From: Apium graveolens
Lineage: Eukaryota; Streptophyta; Magnoliopsida; Apiales; Apiaceae
Reading direction: 5' to 3'
NCBI RefSeq assembly: GCF_009905375.1
Contig: NW_027417080.1
Coordinates: 20,012-84,011, forward strand
DNA length: 64,000 nt
Position numbers and translations under genes: made by a program. The notes below the pieces were generated by a model, which had not been told where the DNA came from, did not search any database, and was given only the letters and a program-made list of their open reading frames with translations. Below are positions 37,401 through 50,300 of this stretch, in pieces. Position 1 is the stretch's first letter, and each line of letters opens with the position of its first letter.

Positions 37401-38826
37401 CGAACTACATATCAAAACGAAGCTCGTAACATGAACTATCTAAAAATGGCAATGGTCAAAACCTAGCAGGGAGTTCTCGGGTCCTAATGTTATGAAAAAA
37501 AGCAGTCTAAAGTAAATCGGACATTATGACGGCTATGTTTACGCGATTTCCCAAATTTATACCATTCCAAATCCACCACAATTCAACCCCAATTCATAAC
37601 CAAATCAAAACTCCATCCATACTACATCATAACAGCCCCAACAACTCAACATTAATAATTTATACTTATTCCCCACATGAACTAAAAGCTTTACTTAAGT
37701 TCTTTAACTAATTATCAAGATTTACAACTCCAAAAACACCACAAAACCAACTAATCTCTACAAACTCAACCAAACTTTAAACAAACAAGCATCATGCTTC
37801 CCATATATCATATCAATCATTCATTCCTAATTACTCAAAACTAAAGCTAGGATTTGGAGTTTATACCTTCTTGAAGCTTCTTAATCAATGAAAGATCCTT
37901 GGAATGCCCATGGAAGCCTTGATCTATGCTTAAGCTACCTTGAACTTTCATAAAAATCAAGAAAACCAAAGTTATTTCTTGAAGGTTACTATTCACCATC
38001 TTCTTCCTTAATTTATTGGAAGAGATTGTGAAGGAATTAGAAGTTTAAACTTATAGGATATCCATATCTATGTACAAGGAACCTTAGATAATTACCTTGT
38101 GATTTAACAATGCTTGGAACTTGATTTTTGATTTTTCTTCCTTTGAAAAAGAAGAAAAGCCGAGAGCAAGATGATGAGAATGAAATGATTTTGTGTTTTT
38201 TGATTTTTTTGGCTTAGCTTGGTTGTTTTTTGTTTTGTTTTTGGTTAATTACCTTAATAACCTTATATTTGTGTGGTTATAAACCAACTACACCTCCTCC
38301 TTCCCTATGTCATGCTTGCATCACCTTATTATGTCATCATCCCTAACTTGTCCTCTCCTTATTGGTTGGATGACCTCATCATCCCTAACCTCCTTGATTA
38401 ACTTCCTAATTGTTTGCCTAATGACCGCTGATCTGTTATACGGTTCGCTTAACTTTCGTTTTCGTTTATCGTTTGAGGGATCATACCCAGGATCTTATTA
38501 CTTGGGTTTCCTTAACCTTTCTCAATGCATTATATTCCTTTTATGATCCTCTCTTATAATCCTTTAATTTAAATCCTTTTTATCCTGTTACCTTATACTC
38601 AATTCTTTCCGTATCTAGTGGATTTCCGGGAAAAATCAAAGTGTTCGGAATTGGATTCTGACGATCTTTACATACACTTATATACCACATAGAGTACTAA
38701 TAATATCCCAGAAGATCAATAACAGAACCCCTATAGTGTGACATGAAAAGTTTTCTTATTCAGCATAATCTGCAAAATCACTATTCATAAGGGTTTCAAA
38801 AATTTCCAAAAATTGGGGTTATTACA
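34446..38826 (-). mobile_element. N2: probable solo LTR of a Ty3/Gypsy (Tekay/Del-like) element
   Basis: CTGAA flanks both ends (34441-34445 and 38827-38831). The 4,381-bp insert starts TGTAACACCCCC and ends GGGGTTATTACA. No coding sequence is present. In minus orientation the termini TGTAATAACCCC...GGGGTGTTACA fit Tekay/Del LTRs. It resembles N1 in length and terminal style but is not a close copy. The GC-richer block at 35400-35900 holds no ORF. Confidence 0.75.
36378..36649 (+). repeat. 54-bp minisatellite within N2
   Basis: GAGTCATA-type starts at 36378, 36434, 36488, 36542 and 36596 give a 54-56-bp unit containing GAATATTCAAGTAATATTCA. Five units are seen, the last two nearly identical. 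A (TA)n-rich run follows at 36700-36730. Confidence 0.85.
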
Positions 38827-40462
38827 CTGAACCTTTGCAATCTGAACACTAACATCCCTAGATGTTTTCCAGGCCTTGATTACCTCTTGCTCACTTTCTA
38901 ACTGTGTAGAAAGAATTTCTACTTTTTTAACAGCTTCTGCTAGTTCACTCTCAACAGTCAAGCATTTAAGTTTTATCTTTTCAAGCTCAATTACCTGATC
39001 CTCTAACACAGCATTCCTATCACTTAAAAACACATTATTCTCCTTGATCCTAGTATTTTCTTTTGCTAGTGATTTAAGGGAAACACGCAAATGATATAAT
39101 TCATTGGTCATATCATTTATGGCTTCATTGCATTCATGTTTAGAGAGCTGAGAGAGATCAGTAGTAATTACCTGGTTGCTTGATGAACTAGTTTCATTTT
39201 CATCAGAATTAGCCATCAGGGCTAGGTTGACATATTCCACATCATCATCTTCATTTACCCCATCTGCTGCCCAATCATCTTGAGTGAGAAAAGCTCTTTC
39301 CTTTTGTTTGAGCAAATCAAAATACTTCTTTTTGTAATCAACTTGCTCAAATTTCTTTTTCTCAGAATTTGGCTTCCTACACTCACTTGCAAAGTGTCCA
39401 CTAATGCCACAGTTGTAACATTTGAACTTTGATTTGTCCACCATGTTTTTGTTTGGCTTAGTGAACTTTGTGTTTTTCCTGAACTTCATTTTTGCAAACT
39501 TCCTGGACAGAAAGGCCAAATGTTCTTCAATATCATCAGATTCATCCTGACTGGAATTGTCTTCATCCTCAGCAACTTGCTCTTTACCCTTGCTTGATTC
39601 TAATTTGCTTGTGCCAATTTTGAGACTTGGCATTGTCTTCTCCTCATTCCTGGCTTCCATCTTCTCACTGTCAGCTACAAGAGCAACTATTCCTCCTTTT
39701 CTCTTTCCCTTTTCCAACAGCTCATCCTGCTCCATTTCAAGTTCATAAGTCTTCAGAATTCCATTTAATCTTTCAAGTGTGAAGTTCTTATAATCTTGAG
39801 AATTTCTCAAAGAGACAGTCATGGGCTTCCATTCCTTTGGCAGAGACCTAAGAAATTTTAAGTTGGAAACCTTGACTTGGTACACTCTACCATACAGCTT
39901 CAATCCATTCAACAGTTTCTGAAACCTGTTGAAGGTATCATTTAATGATTCACCTTCTTCAAAGTGAAAATATTCATACTGTTGAATAAGAAGTTGCATC
40001 TTGTTCTCTCTGACCTGCTCATTACCTTCACAGATGATTTGTACAGTATCCCAAACTTCCTTTGCAGTTTGGCTATTGATGACATTGTCAAACATATCTT
40101 GATCTAAGCCATTAAACAAAATGTTCATGGCTCTCTTATCCTTGCGGATTTCTTCCATGTCTTCAATAGTCCATTCTGCTTTTGGCTTGGGAATGGACTG
40201 TCCAACAGCAACTGTTGCAGTAGCAGCTGTGGCTACTTTGTGAGGGATGTGAGGACCATTTTCAATACAGTTGATGTAGCTTTCATCTTGAGAAAGAAGA
40301 TGTAAATGCATCTTCACTTTCCAGTGATGATAATTATCTTTTTCCAGGACTGGGATCTTTACACCAATATCCTTCCTACTCATGATGGTAGCAGGAGGAT
40401 TCTTCTGTGCACTCATGATGTTAGCAGAATAGATCTTTAAACTCTTTGTATGTTAAGAGCTT

Positions 40463-40474
40463 GCTCTGATACCA
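40463..40474 (-). other. E2 primer binding site (tRNA-iMet)
   Basis: TGGTATCAGAGC on the minus strand, two bases from the 5' LTR edge, as in E1. Confidence 0.92.
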
Positions 40475-40476
40475 AT

Positions 40477-41578
40477 TGTTATTCCCAGTGGACTAACAAT
40501 GAGATTTACAGAAGGGGGTTGAATGTAAATCTCAAAACTTTTTCAAGTTTTGAGCAGTTTCTAAGGCTATGTGTTTGAGTGATCAAATGTGTGTGAATTG
40601 CTTGAAGCTGATGCAGACAGATATATATTCAAACACAAATGTAATGAGCACAAAGAACTTAAAAACTTTTCTGGTGGATTTGTTGTTCCACCAGAGATGT
40701 GTTATTTCAGAAAATCTGTGATTCAAAGAATTAAATCACAGCTGCTTCCTAGTACAAACTAGATGATTTTCTCTTTTGATATTTCTAAACAGCTCAGGAA
40801 AATTCATATCTAATTACTAGCTGCTACTTGGTTTCTATATCACCAAGTTTACAAGTGAAGACAAACTGTAAAATACAATTGAAAAGATTCTTCACATGTT
40901 TCTTCTTCATTTCTCTATCCAATGCAATCTAGGATAATCTGTAAATCTTTGAATACTTCCTTGTTTGCATCAGAATGGAAATGCTGCATTTTCTTGATTC
41001 CTCCTAGAGGCTTCCACATTCCAGTGTGTCTCTGTCAACCCATGTGCCTCTGTCAGCTTGTGAATTGTCACTATCAACTGCTAATGAACTAAGCATCCGT
41101 TGAAGCTTTCATCCGTTGATGCCTTATCCGTTGAGGCTTTATCCGTTGAAGCTTTATCCGTTGATGCATTATCAGTTGAAGTCTTTATCCATTGAAGCAC
41201 TTATCCGTTGATGGATATTATCCGTTGAAGCATTAGAGACATACGTTGAAGCTTTGTTTCTTATCCGTTGAAGGTCTTCAATATCCATTGACACTTCTTC
41301 ACTTATACAAAATTACAAGGCATGAAATATTTACAATTAGCCCTCCTATTTGTACATCCATTAGTAGTCAACATGACTGATTATTTCCTAACAACATCTA
41401 AGAATTACAGCTTGAAACCAGAGAGTGAAATGTGCTACAATACTAAACTTATTGCTAAGTAAAGCTACTCCTTCAACGGATAGCCAAGATGGTCTTATCC
41501 GTTGAGGCTACAAACACTAGATTTCTACTTAAGTATTTTGCTTAACTTATCATCAAACTAATACACATATTCCTAACA
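40477..41578 (-). repeat. E2 5' LTR
   Basis: 1,102 bp, TG...CA ends. It differs from the 3' LTR by scattered substitutions and one extra ATCCGTTGA unit. The TATA box region (40831-40838) reads TATAGAAA instead of TATATAAA on the minus strand. The word array spans 41095-41290 with eight perfect and four degenerate copies. Two further words lie near 41470-41505. Confidence 0.95.
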
Positions 41579-42590
41579 GTCTAAGCATTATACATCTCTA
41601 TGTATCACATGAAGCATTTAAAAGCAGTTAAAACAGTCAAACACAGCTTTAAAACACTTCTGTTAGCTATAAACAGTTCGAAACAATTTCATAAAATATC
41701 ATATAATATACCATTAGAAGCGTCTCGAAAAGACGAATCCAACGACACCAAAATCGCCCAAATCTGAGCTAGCACGCGCCCGCACGCGCCGAAAGAAGAT
41801 CTCCCACGCGCCCCCACGCGCGTCACGCGCCTAACCCCCTATGCTGACGTCAGCATGACGTCATCTGATGACGTCGGCATGACGTCATCATCGCGTGTCT
41901 TCCACACGCCGCGCGTGGCACGCCAGCGCGTGAGCCCCACGCGCGCGTGGTCGACGCGCGGTCCTTCGTTCTGTTTTCAGCAGTCGCCATTTTCCTCCTC
42001 GATTGTTGTGCCGCCGTACTTGTACTCTGTACCTTTGCTTTGCTTTTCTCCGTGCAGAACAACACAACAGTACAGCAGTCCACAGCAGATGCAGATGTAC
42101 AAATATATATACATACTTACAATATCATATATATACTTATTAAATTACGAATTTAATTGTAAGAACTTCAAAAATTCATAATAAAAAATCTATACATCAT
42201 AAAATTATGAAAAAAATATCCAGACGATCTACAACACTTGTAAAACCCAGATTAACATTCAAAATTATTCTGAGAAACGATTTCTCATCAGACAAAATTA
42301 ATCCATGATATAACTTGTAAAAATCATAATTAATTCATACAAGCACATAAAATTCTGAAATTTTTACCACAGATCTATATGCATACAACCTATGCTCTGA
42401 TACCATTGTTGGATTTTAATCGCAGCGGAGGCATGGTAAAACACTTTTACATATATAAATTCTAAATAATAGCATATAAATCGTGGTAAAAACATAGGGA
42501 TCGATTACTAACCTTTAATATGCGATCCAAGAGCAACGATCGGAGATCCTTAGCAGCTGCTCCTTAAACGTGAATCACTCCACCGGTACC
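41579..42590 (-). mobile_element. E5: truncated Copia, leader plus LTR start
   Basis: A primer-site complement (GCTCTGATACCA, 42394-42405) adjoins TGTTGGATTTTAA at 42407, which follows the E3 LTR start for about 185 bp and then stops at the (TAA)n tract. Positions 41584-42393 would be the leader. It continues on the left of E2 (19807-19849) and of E3 (up to about 12960). E5 is therefore the oldest retroelement in this stack. Confidence 0.7.
41845..41887. promoter_or_regulatory. Cluster of four TGACGTCA/G palindromes in the E5 leader
   Basis: TGACGTCA at 41845, 41856 and 41880 and TGACGTCG at 41869. TGACG is the core bound by TGA-type bZIP factors (as-1/CRE-like). The surrounding 41765-41965 is unusually GC-rich and carries many ACGCGC words. 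Any activity on the element or on HESO1 is inferred. Confidence 0.5.

Positions 42591-42669
<79 letters not shown>
42591..42669. repeat. (TAA)n microsatellite
   Basis: About 26 uninterrupted TAA units exactly where the E5 LTR homology ends. Confidence 0.97.
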
Positions 42670-44174
42670 TTTAGCAAGACACAACACGCGCTTAAAGTTA
42701 ATAAGCCCTGGGATTACATTCGTTGACTCAATTACTCACACTTCACAGCCTCCGTTGATTTGGCTGAGGTTTATACTCGATACTCTCATTTACTCCTCTA
42801 TGTTAATTTCATGTTCTAATATTACCTTGACTTGATTGTTTATATGTTTCATAGAACTGCCTATTGTAATTTTATTAAGTTCAGCTTAATTACATGAATA
42901 TTGTTTTTTTTACTAGAATTATATTGTATTTGTTTCGTAAAAACAGTGCTTAAGTAGTGGTGCTGACCTGGCGATTAATTGTTTTGATATAATAAGGTTT
43001 TGAGGCTGTTATAATGATTTTGGTTAGTTAAACGCTTTGAAATGTCTGTGTGCTTTCGATGAATTTCGATGTTAAGAAGCTGCCTTGGTTTTAGTAGGAC
43101 GGTTGACTTGTAATTTCTTGTTTTCGAGCTTTGGCTGATTTACGAGGTTATTATTGTATGCGTGGATTGTATAAGAATATCAGAGATTAAAATTTGTTGA
43201 CAAATAGGATTCGGAACTAGCGGAGTTCTAATTTAGTGGTAAGTGTAGAGTGTAATGTATGCATATGGAAGGTGCTAAGTTGGGGTCAGAATTCTGTATT
43301 TGTGTCGGAATTTGTAGCGCTTAAGAATTTTGTATTCGGATTATCTTGTTGATTTAAATGATGTCATGGAGACCGGAAATGATTAACAATTAATGTATTA
43401 GTTCGTATCTAGGACTAAAGGTATATAATCTAATTGGATTCTTTCGTGCAAAGTTTTGGTTTGATCTAGTATATGTGAATTGAGAATAGTTGTATATTCT
43501 AATCGCTTCTCATGATAGATACAATTTAGGTCTAGCTGTCGCACAATTATCGTTATTGTAATTTACATAATAGCCGCGGTGTTTGGCAACCTAGCATCTG
43601 AATTATAATCTTGTTGTTACCTACGGAGTTAAGAAACTGTTTGGCATTTGCAACGTATTGGTTTTGCTTGCATAACAATGCTCCTGGTCATTGAGTTTGA
43701 GAGTGCTATTAGTCGGTTTTAGTTTGGTAATAAGGCGGGTTTGCTGCATCTAATCTTCTGCTAATGTTTGATGCATCTTGAATAATTCTTGATATATCTT
43801 TTTTGTGCTGTTTTAGTTAATGTTGTTTTAATACAATATGTTTTCAGTACGAAAATCTGTAACTTTTGGTATAATACATTGTCAATGTGATTGTTCTTCA
43901 CTTGCTTTTTTTTTGAAGTTTTATGAAGTTGGGACTCTTGTGCTCGATTCAGGCACTATGTACCGAACTTGTCGACCCTACTATACCAAACCAGCCAAGT
44001 AGTTTGGCTTGACATTCATAATTGGTCTGTTTTGATCTGAAAAGTGCCCAAACCAGTGAACTTGGTTTAATTCTGTTTGAAAAAACAAATCATGTTATAC
44101 TTTCTGATATAGGCTAATAATGCCTGTTCTACCAAGAGAAGGAAATTAGATTGTTTATTTCTTCCTTAAAACCT

Positions 44175-44219
<45 letters not shown>

Positions 44220-44380
44220 CAGTAATCTACATTTGAACATAATTTAAAAATTATTTAATGAAATTTGCATTTCTTGCTATGTATAATATTATCCTTGTTT
44301 TTTGGTGTATGCAGAGCCTTTTCTTCACGACATTGTCATCTTCGTCATATAGTATTTAATTGCTTCTGTAGTATCACCCA
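42670..44380 (+). other. HESO1 promoter-proximal region, possible non-coding first exon and 5' UTR intron
   Basis: No other gene is seen here. A plausible first exon ends at 42768 (CTGAG followed by GT). A good acceptor (TTTGGTGTATGCAG) ends at 44314, giving a second 5' UTR piece of 66 bp before the ATG. A (TA)n run lies at 44177-44213. Confidence 0.4.
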
Positions 44381-47300
44381 ATGAGTTTCTACGGTCTAGT
44401 GGAGCATACTCTGAGGGATATTCTTCTGCTGATCAATCCTACGAGGGATGATTGGGGAATAAGATTTCATATTATTGAAGACATTCGAGCTGCTGTTCAG
44501 ACTGTCGAAAGTCTTAGAGGTAAGCTCCCCGGCTGATTATGCACATCCTTACCCCCTTTCTTTTTATGTACATGCTTTCTCCCTAACTTATTATGTACAT
44601 CCACGTTTCCTGGCTTATGATGTACCTTCTTGTTCCAATGCTTCCCCATAGTGAGAATTGATTTTGGAGAAAATATTACTTAGTATCATAATTGCAAGAT
44701 CAAACTAAATAAAGCAGATATGTCACTTTATGTTCATTCTTATTATATTGCTCACATGTTACATTGAGATCCTTATGTAAGATGACTTAATTGACATTTC
44801 CAATGGTGATAATGGCATATCCCCCAAAACAGAGATGAATTAATGAAGGCCATACGAAGTTGGATGTAAATTTGAGATGTTCATTGATAATACTTAGTTA
44901 CTGCAGTTTCTTAATTTTTTGAATGGAGTAGCTCTTTTTTATTGGAAATGGCAATATGACCAACTCACGTTTGAACTCTGTAAACAGGTGCAACGGTGGA
45001 GCCGTTTGGATCATTTGTATCTAATCTCTTCACAAGGTGGGGAGATTTGGATATATCAATAGAAATATTAACTAATTCATATATTTCGAATACGGCTAAG
45101 AAGCAAAAGCAAAACTTGTTAAGAGATGTTCTGAAAGCTCTTAGAAGTAAAGGTAATCCCTTTCAAGATCTTGATACTATTTATATATATGTAATTGTGG
45201 TTGCCTCGCAATGTTTTACAATATGGTTTGGAAATAATAGATCTTGATACTATTTACATATATGTAATTCTGGTTGCCTTGTGATGTTTTACAGTATGAT
45301 TTGGAAAATGTTGTATCTGTGGAGTCTACTGATTTTTGCATTTTAGAGCATATAATCTATATTTATTGGTGTAACTTGCCTAATTATCGCTTCCTTGTGT
45401 TGGTGCAAGTAATTTTTTTGCAAGTGACTGAGTGCTATCCTGGAAGGTGAAAAAACATAAGAAATCATCCTTCTTCAACATGCCAACGAAAGGCATATTT
45501 ACTTTATGGACATGCACACTAAGCTTAAAAACATGATTGCATCTTTCTCATGATTTATCTTCTAGATACCTGTAACCTGTCTCATTTTCTTCACATGATC
45601 ACAAAACCATATACTTTGTTGCTGTGTGCTGTGAATCAAACTCACTTCTACTACTTAAATAGTTGCACAGGTATATAACTTCGATACTAGATAATAATAA
45701 TGTTTAACAGGAAAATGAACAAGATATGACTCCTATTATCGACAAGAACAATAGAGCCTCGCCAATCGTTCGAGAGGATTGGTCTCTCCTACATAAGCAC
45801 TGTAATAATACTCCACATAACCCTAATTTTCCTCTTCCCCCGAATAAGTAATCACAATTCTGATTCTAGCTACTCCCCGCTGGAGTTACCAAACTGCCCC
45901 TGTCTTTTAAATTACCAAACTGCCCTGGTCTTGCTCTGTTTCTCTTTTCTTGTCCTTGGTATTTTTCCTTGAATAAGTTAACAGCACAGGTGCCTTATGT
46001 GGGTTCCCTGCATTACCCTGGGCCCAAAAAGCCACCTTGTCCCCAAGGTGGAACTGAGGAAAATGGATGTCAACATTCGAGAAGTCCTCCCAAGTAGCTT
46101 CCCAACTAGGCAATGCTTTCCACTTCAATAGTACTTGAGTCACAGCTTGTCCTCCATGGTTTTGGGTGCGGACATCTAACACTAATTCTGGCTCCACATT
46201 GAGCACCACATCTGCAGACAACTGAGGAGGAATAGTGGGGTTTGCCATGACTGAACCAATAGCACGCTTTAACTGAGATATGTGAAATACGTTGTGAATC
46301 CTGGAAGTTGGTGGCAACTCGAGTTTGTACGCAACCTTTCCCACTCGCTCGGCTATGACAAAAGGACCATAGAAACGAGGAGAGAGCTTCTCATTGCGCC
46401 TGGTAGCCAATGACGATTGTCGATATGGCTGAAGTTTGATATAGACAGCCTCCCCCACCTGAAATTCTAATTGTTAGCGTTTAGCATCTTCATAAGACTT
46501 CATGTACTGCTGGGCCTGGAGAAGATGGGCCTTCAAGTCATCTAAAAGCGCATCCCTTTCTATCATTAACTCTTGTAACGTGGCTACAGTTGTGCCCCCT
46601 TGTTCAAAACGAATGAGACGTGGAGGTTCACGTCCGTAGAGAGCTTGAAAGGGTGAGTGTTTAGTCGAGGCATGAACAGATGTGTTATAACAATATTCTG
46701 CCAATGGCAGCCAAGTACTCCATGTTCGGGGCTGGCCATTCACGAAACACCTAAGATACCCTTCTAGTGTTTTATTAACTACCTCTGTTTGACCGTCCGA
46801 CTGGGGGTGGTAAGCTGAGCTGTGCCGTAATAAGGTGCCTTGCATTTTGAATAACTCTTTCCAAAAGAGGCTCATGAAGATACGGTCACGATCTGAGACT
46901 ATAGTGGAGGGAAACCCGTGCAAACGCACTATCTCTTTGATAAACAGATTTGCAACTGTAACAGCAGAGAATGGGTGGCTCAAACCCAAAAAATGACTGT
47001 ACTTTGTGAGACGATCAACGACTACCAGCACCGTGTTAAACCCATTGGAACGGGGCAGGCCCTCAATAAAATCAAGAGACACATCTTCCCAAACTTTAGT
47101 TGGGATTGGAAGTGGTTGGAGGAGGCCGGCTGGTCGTAGGGTGGAGTATTTGTTTTTCTGACATATAACACACTTTTGGACATATTTTGATACTGCCTGT
47201 CGCATACCTACCCAAAACCATTCACTGGACAACCGCTTGTAGGTTTTGAACTCACCCGCATGGCCCCCAAGTGCCGAATCGTGGTATTCATGCAGCAATT

Positions 47301-50300
47301 TAATCACTAGAGTAGACTTGGATGGTAAGACTAATCTTCCCTTGTACCGTACCACATCCTTGTCCAAAGTGTAGCCCTGCATGGGCATGTTTCCAGCCTT
47401 TAATTCTCTCTGCAATTTCTGTATAAAAGGATCAGCCTGAAGCTGCTGATGTAAATCTGCCCAATCCACACCACTTATAGTTACCAGAGAATTCAAAGTT
47501 GATGTGCCAACAAATTCACGAGATAACGCATCAGCCACCCTGTTTGTTGGGCCTGGTTTATAATGAATAGTAAAATTATACCCCATTAGCTTGCAAATCC
47601 AGCTTTGGTAGTCTGCTCCCACTTCCCGCTGCCCCATGATGTACTTTAGGCTTTGTTGATCAGTGCGGATCTCAAATTTATTTCCCAGGAGGTAGTGACG
47701 CCACTTTTGAACAGACAAAACAATCGCCATCAACTCTTTTTCATACACTGATTTCATTCGGGCCCGAGGTCCAAGAACTTTACTAAAAAATGCAATAGGG
47801 TGGTTATTTTGCATTAACACCGCCCCTAAACCAACCCCTGATGCGTCCGTCTCCGAAATGAAGGGTAACTTAAAATTTGGCATGACTAAAACCGGGGCCG
47901 TTGTCATAGCTTTCTTTAAGTCCTGAAAAGCTTGGTTTGCTGCTGAATTCCACGCAAAGCAATCTTTCTTTAGCTGTCCGGTTAGAGGGAATGCAATTCG
48001 GGCATAGCTTTTTATGAATTTTCTATAGTACCCGGTTAGGCCCAAGAATCCCCGTAATGCCTTGATGTTTTGGGGTACTGGCCATTTAGTCATAGCCTGC
48101 ACTTTAGTTGGGTCTACTGCCACTCCTTCTGCGGAAATAACATGCCCCAAATAAGAGATCTTATGCCTCCCGAATTCACATTTTTTCTCATCGGCATACA
48201 ATTTATGCCGCACTAACAATTCCAGGACCTGCTGCACATGGCCCGCATGTTCTTCCTCATTCGCACTATATACCAAAATATCGTCGAAAAATACGAGGAC
48301 GAATTTCTGAAGGCATGGACGGAATATATCATTCATAATGCTTTGAAACGTGGCCGAGGCATTTGTAAGGCCAAACGGCATTACCAAAAATTCGTAATGG
48401 CCTTCGTGAGTCCGAAAAGCCGTTTTTGGTACATCCTCCATGCACACCCTCACTTGATGGTACCCCGATTTCAAATCTAACTTTGAATAAATTCCTGCCC
48501 CAAAAAGCTCATCAAGAAGTTCATCAAACGGTTACCTTATTTAAGGCACGGTAATCAACACAAAATCGCCATGATCCGTCTTTTTTTTTTACTAAAAGGA
48601 CAGGGCTGGAAAATGGGCTACTCGACACTTGTATAATTTGTGCAGTCAGCATATCTCGAATTAGCTTCTCGATTTCCTCTTTTTGGCTGTGGGGGTAACG
48701 ATACGGACGGACACTAACAGGGTTTGCCCCCTCCCGCAACATAATCTTGTGTTCCTGTGGCCTCACGGGCGGTAAACCTGCTGGCATATGAAAAACTTCA
48801 TTGTATTTCTCTAGTATTGGTCTCAAAAATTTTGGTGTGTTTCTATTTTCCCCCTCGCTGTTCCTACCAGCTCCTGTCTGTTGTAACACGTTTAACTCCA
48901 CCAAATACCCTGAACCTCCTTTTCTTAAGTGTCGTATCATAGCTTTTAATTATACCCCTGTACGCCCTAGTGACGGATCCCCTTTAAGAGTGATTACATC
49001 TTTCCCAACCTGAAATTTGATCGTTTGTTGCTTCCAATTGATGGTAGTTGTGCCTAATTTTTCTAACCATTGTACTCCTAATATTACGTCCGAGTTGCCT
49101 AAGGGAAGCGACAAGAAATCCTCAATTATATTAGCCCCCTGTAACTCCAGTACTACCCCCAAGCAGATTCCCTTACCTTGCACCTCCTCCCCTGTCCCCA
49201 ACGATACGCCAAATGACGTGGAAGGCGATACCCTAACCCCTAGTCTCGCAATAGCTTCCTTAGATAAAAAATTATGAGTCGCACCTGGATCAACCATCAC
49301 TACAACCTTCTGGTCATTGATTGTTCCTTCCAGGTTGAAGGTCTTAGGGCTTGTAAGCCCCATTACGGAGTTTAATGAGATCTCTGCATGGGTTGTGTCC
49401 GTGGGTAATTCTCCCAACTCCTCTTGCAACTCACTCCCTGGACTAAGTTCCCCTTCTTCATCTTCCTCTTCTTGTGTGAGGAGTACACTCAATTCTTTGC
49501 GACGACACCGATGTCCAATTGACCATTTATCATCACAACGGTAGCATAGCCCCTTTTCCCTCTTCAACTGCAACTCCTTCTCACTTAATCTCCTTATTTC
49601 ACCGAGAGGTTTTGCTACTGGTAACGGACTACTGCCAGTTGTTACCGTGGAGGCTGCATAACTCGTATTGAATCTGTTGGGGGAAGAGTAAGTAGATTGA
49701 TTGCTTCGGTTCGCAAAGCTGGACTGCCCACTTCCACTACTCCTGCTACTTGCACTGGACCCCATTCGCCACTCTGCCTTATGACTTGTCCCCGACCTTA
49801 TCTTATCCTCCACCATTAAGGCCAATTCCATCGCATGGTCTACGGATACAAGTCCTAACAAGCGAACCTCAGCCCGTATCTCACTTTTTAGCCTATTAAG
49901 AAACTGACCCAACGCCAACTCCTTCGATACATTCTCTAAGGGTGCAAGTAACTCTATAAATTTTAATCTGTACTCAGAAACCGTACCTGTTTGGTTGTGT
50001 CCCAACCATTGTTCCTGCAGCGTTCCAGTTGCCACTGACCTGAATTGACGTCGGAGAAGCAATTTCACTTGTTCCCAGCGTTCAATTGGCCTTCTACGGT
50101 GTTCCCATTGGAACCAAATTAAGGCTTGCCCCTCCAATGCTACCACTGTGGCTTCTATCTTCTCTTCTTCACTTAGGCGGTAGAAGTTGAAATACCGCTC
50201 TGCCCGCAATATCCAACAATCCGGGTTGGTACCATCAAATAGGGGTAAGTCTAACCGTTTGAACCTCCAATTTGACCCCCCTGCAAAACCTCCATTAAAA

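Larger units (their letters stand above)
33592..40416 (-). pseudogene. E2 gag, interrupted by N2 but otherwise open
   Basis: Starts at ATG 40416 (MSAQKNPPATIMSRKD), runs to N2 at 38827, and resumes at 34440 in frame to the TGA at 33592-33594; without N2 it would be about 812 residues. Domains are the Copia gag capsid domain (about 10-250), zinc knuckle 1 CYNCGISGHFASEC (about 333-346), and a coiled coil (about 435-515). A segment with STD/YPLK/HPLK from the ATCCGTTGA word, zinc knuckle 2 CVHCKSVNHLSDNC (about 668-681) and a Met/Asn/Pro-rich tail follow. Gag would form the virus-like particle and bind RNA. The C-terminal coiled-coil extension is a known trait of Sireviruses. Confidence 0.88.
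19850..41578 (-). mobile_element. E2: full-length SIRE/Maximus-like Copia element with nested N1 and N2
   Basis: GTCTA flanks both ends (19845-19849 and 41579-41583). Element order on the minus strand is 5' LTR, primer site, gag, pol, stem-loop spacer, ORF3, polypurine tract and 3' LTR. Removing N1, N2 and one copy of each target duplication leaves about 13.3 kb, large for Copia. Gag and ORF3 each rejoin in frame after this removal. Remaining lesions are a TGA in RNase H, and stops in ORF3 near 23510 and 21488. Confidence 0.95.

Noticed and set aside
25302..38826. N1 and N2 as complete autonomous retrotransposons
   Set aside because: Neither has gag or pol, a primer site or internal LTR pairs; each has just one set of TG...CA ends inside a 5-bp duplication.
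41850..42083. Open frames rich in Arg, Thr and Ser across the GC-rich E5 leader on both strands
   Set aside because: They follow from the ACGCGC and TGACGTCA word composition, overlap each other, match no family, and lie in the leader next to a primer site.
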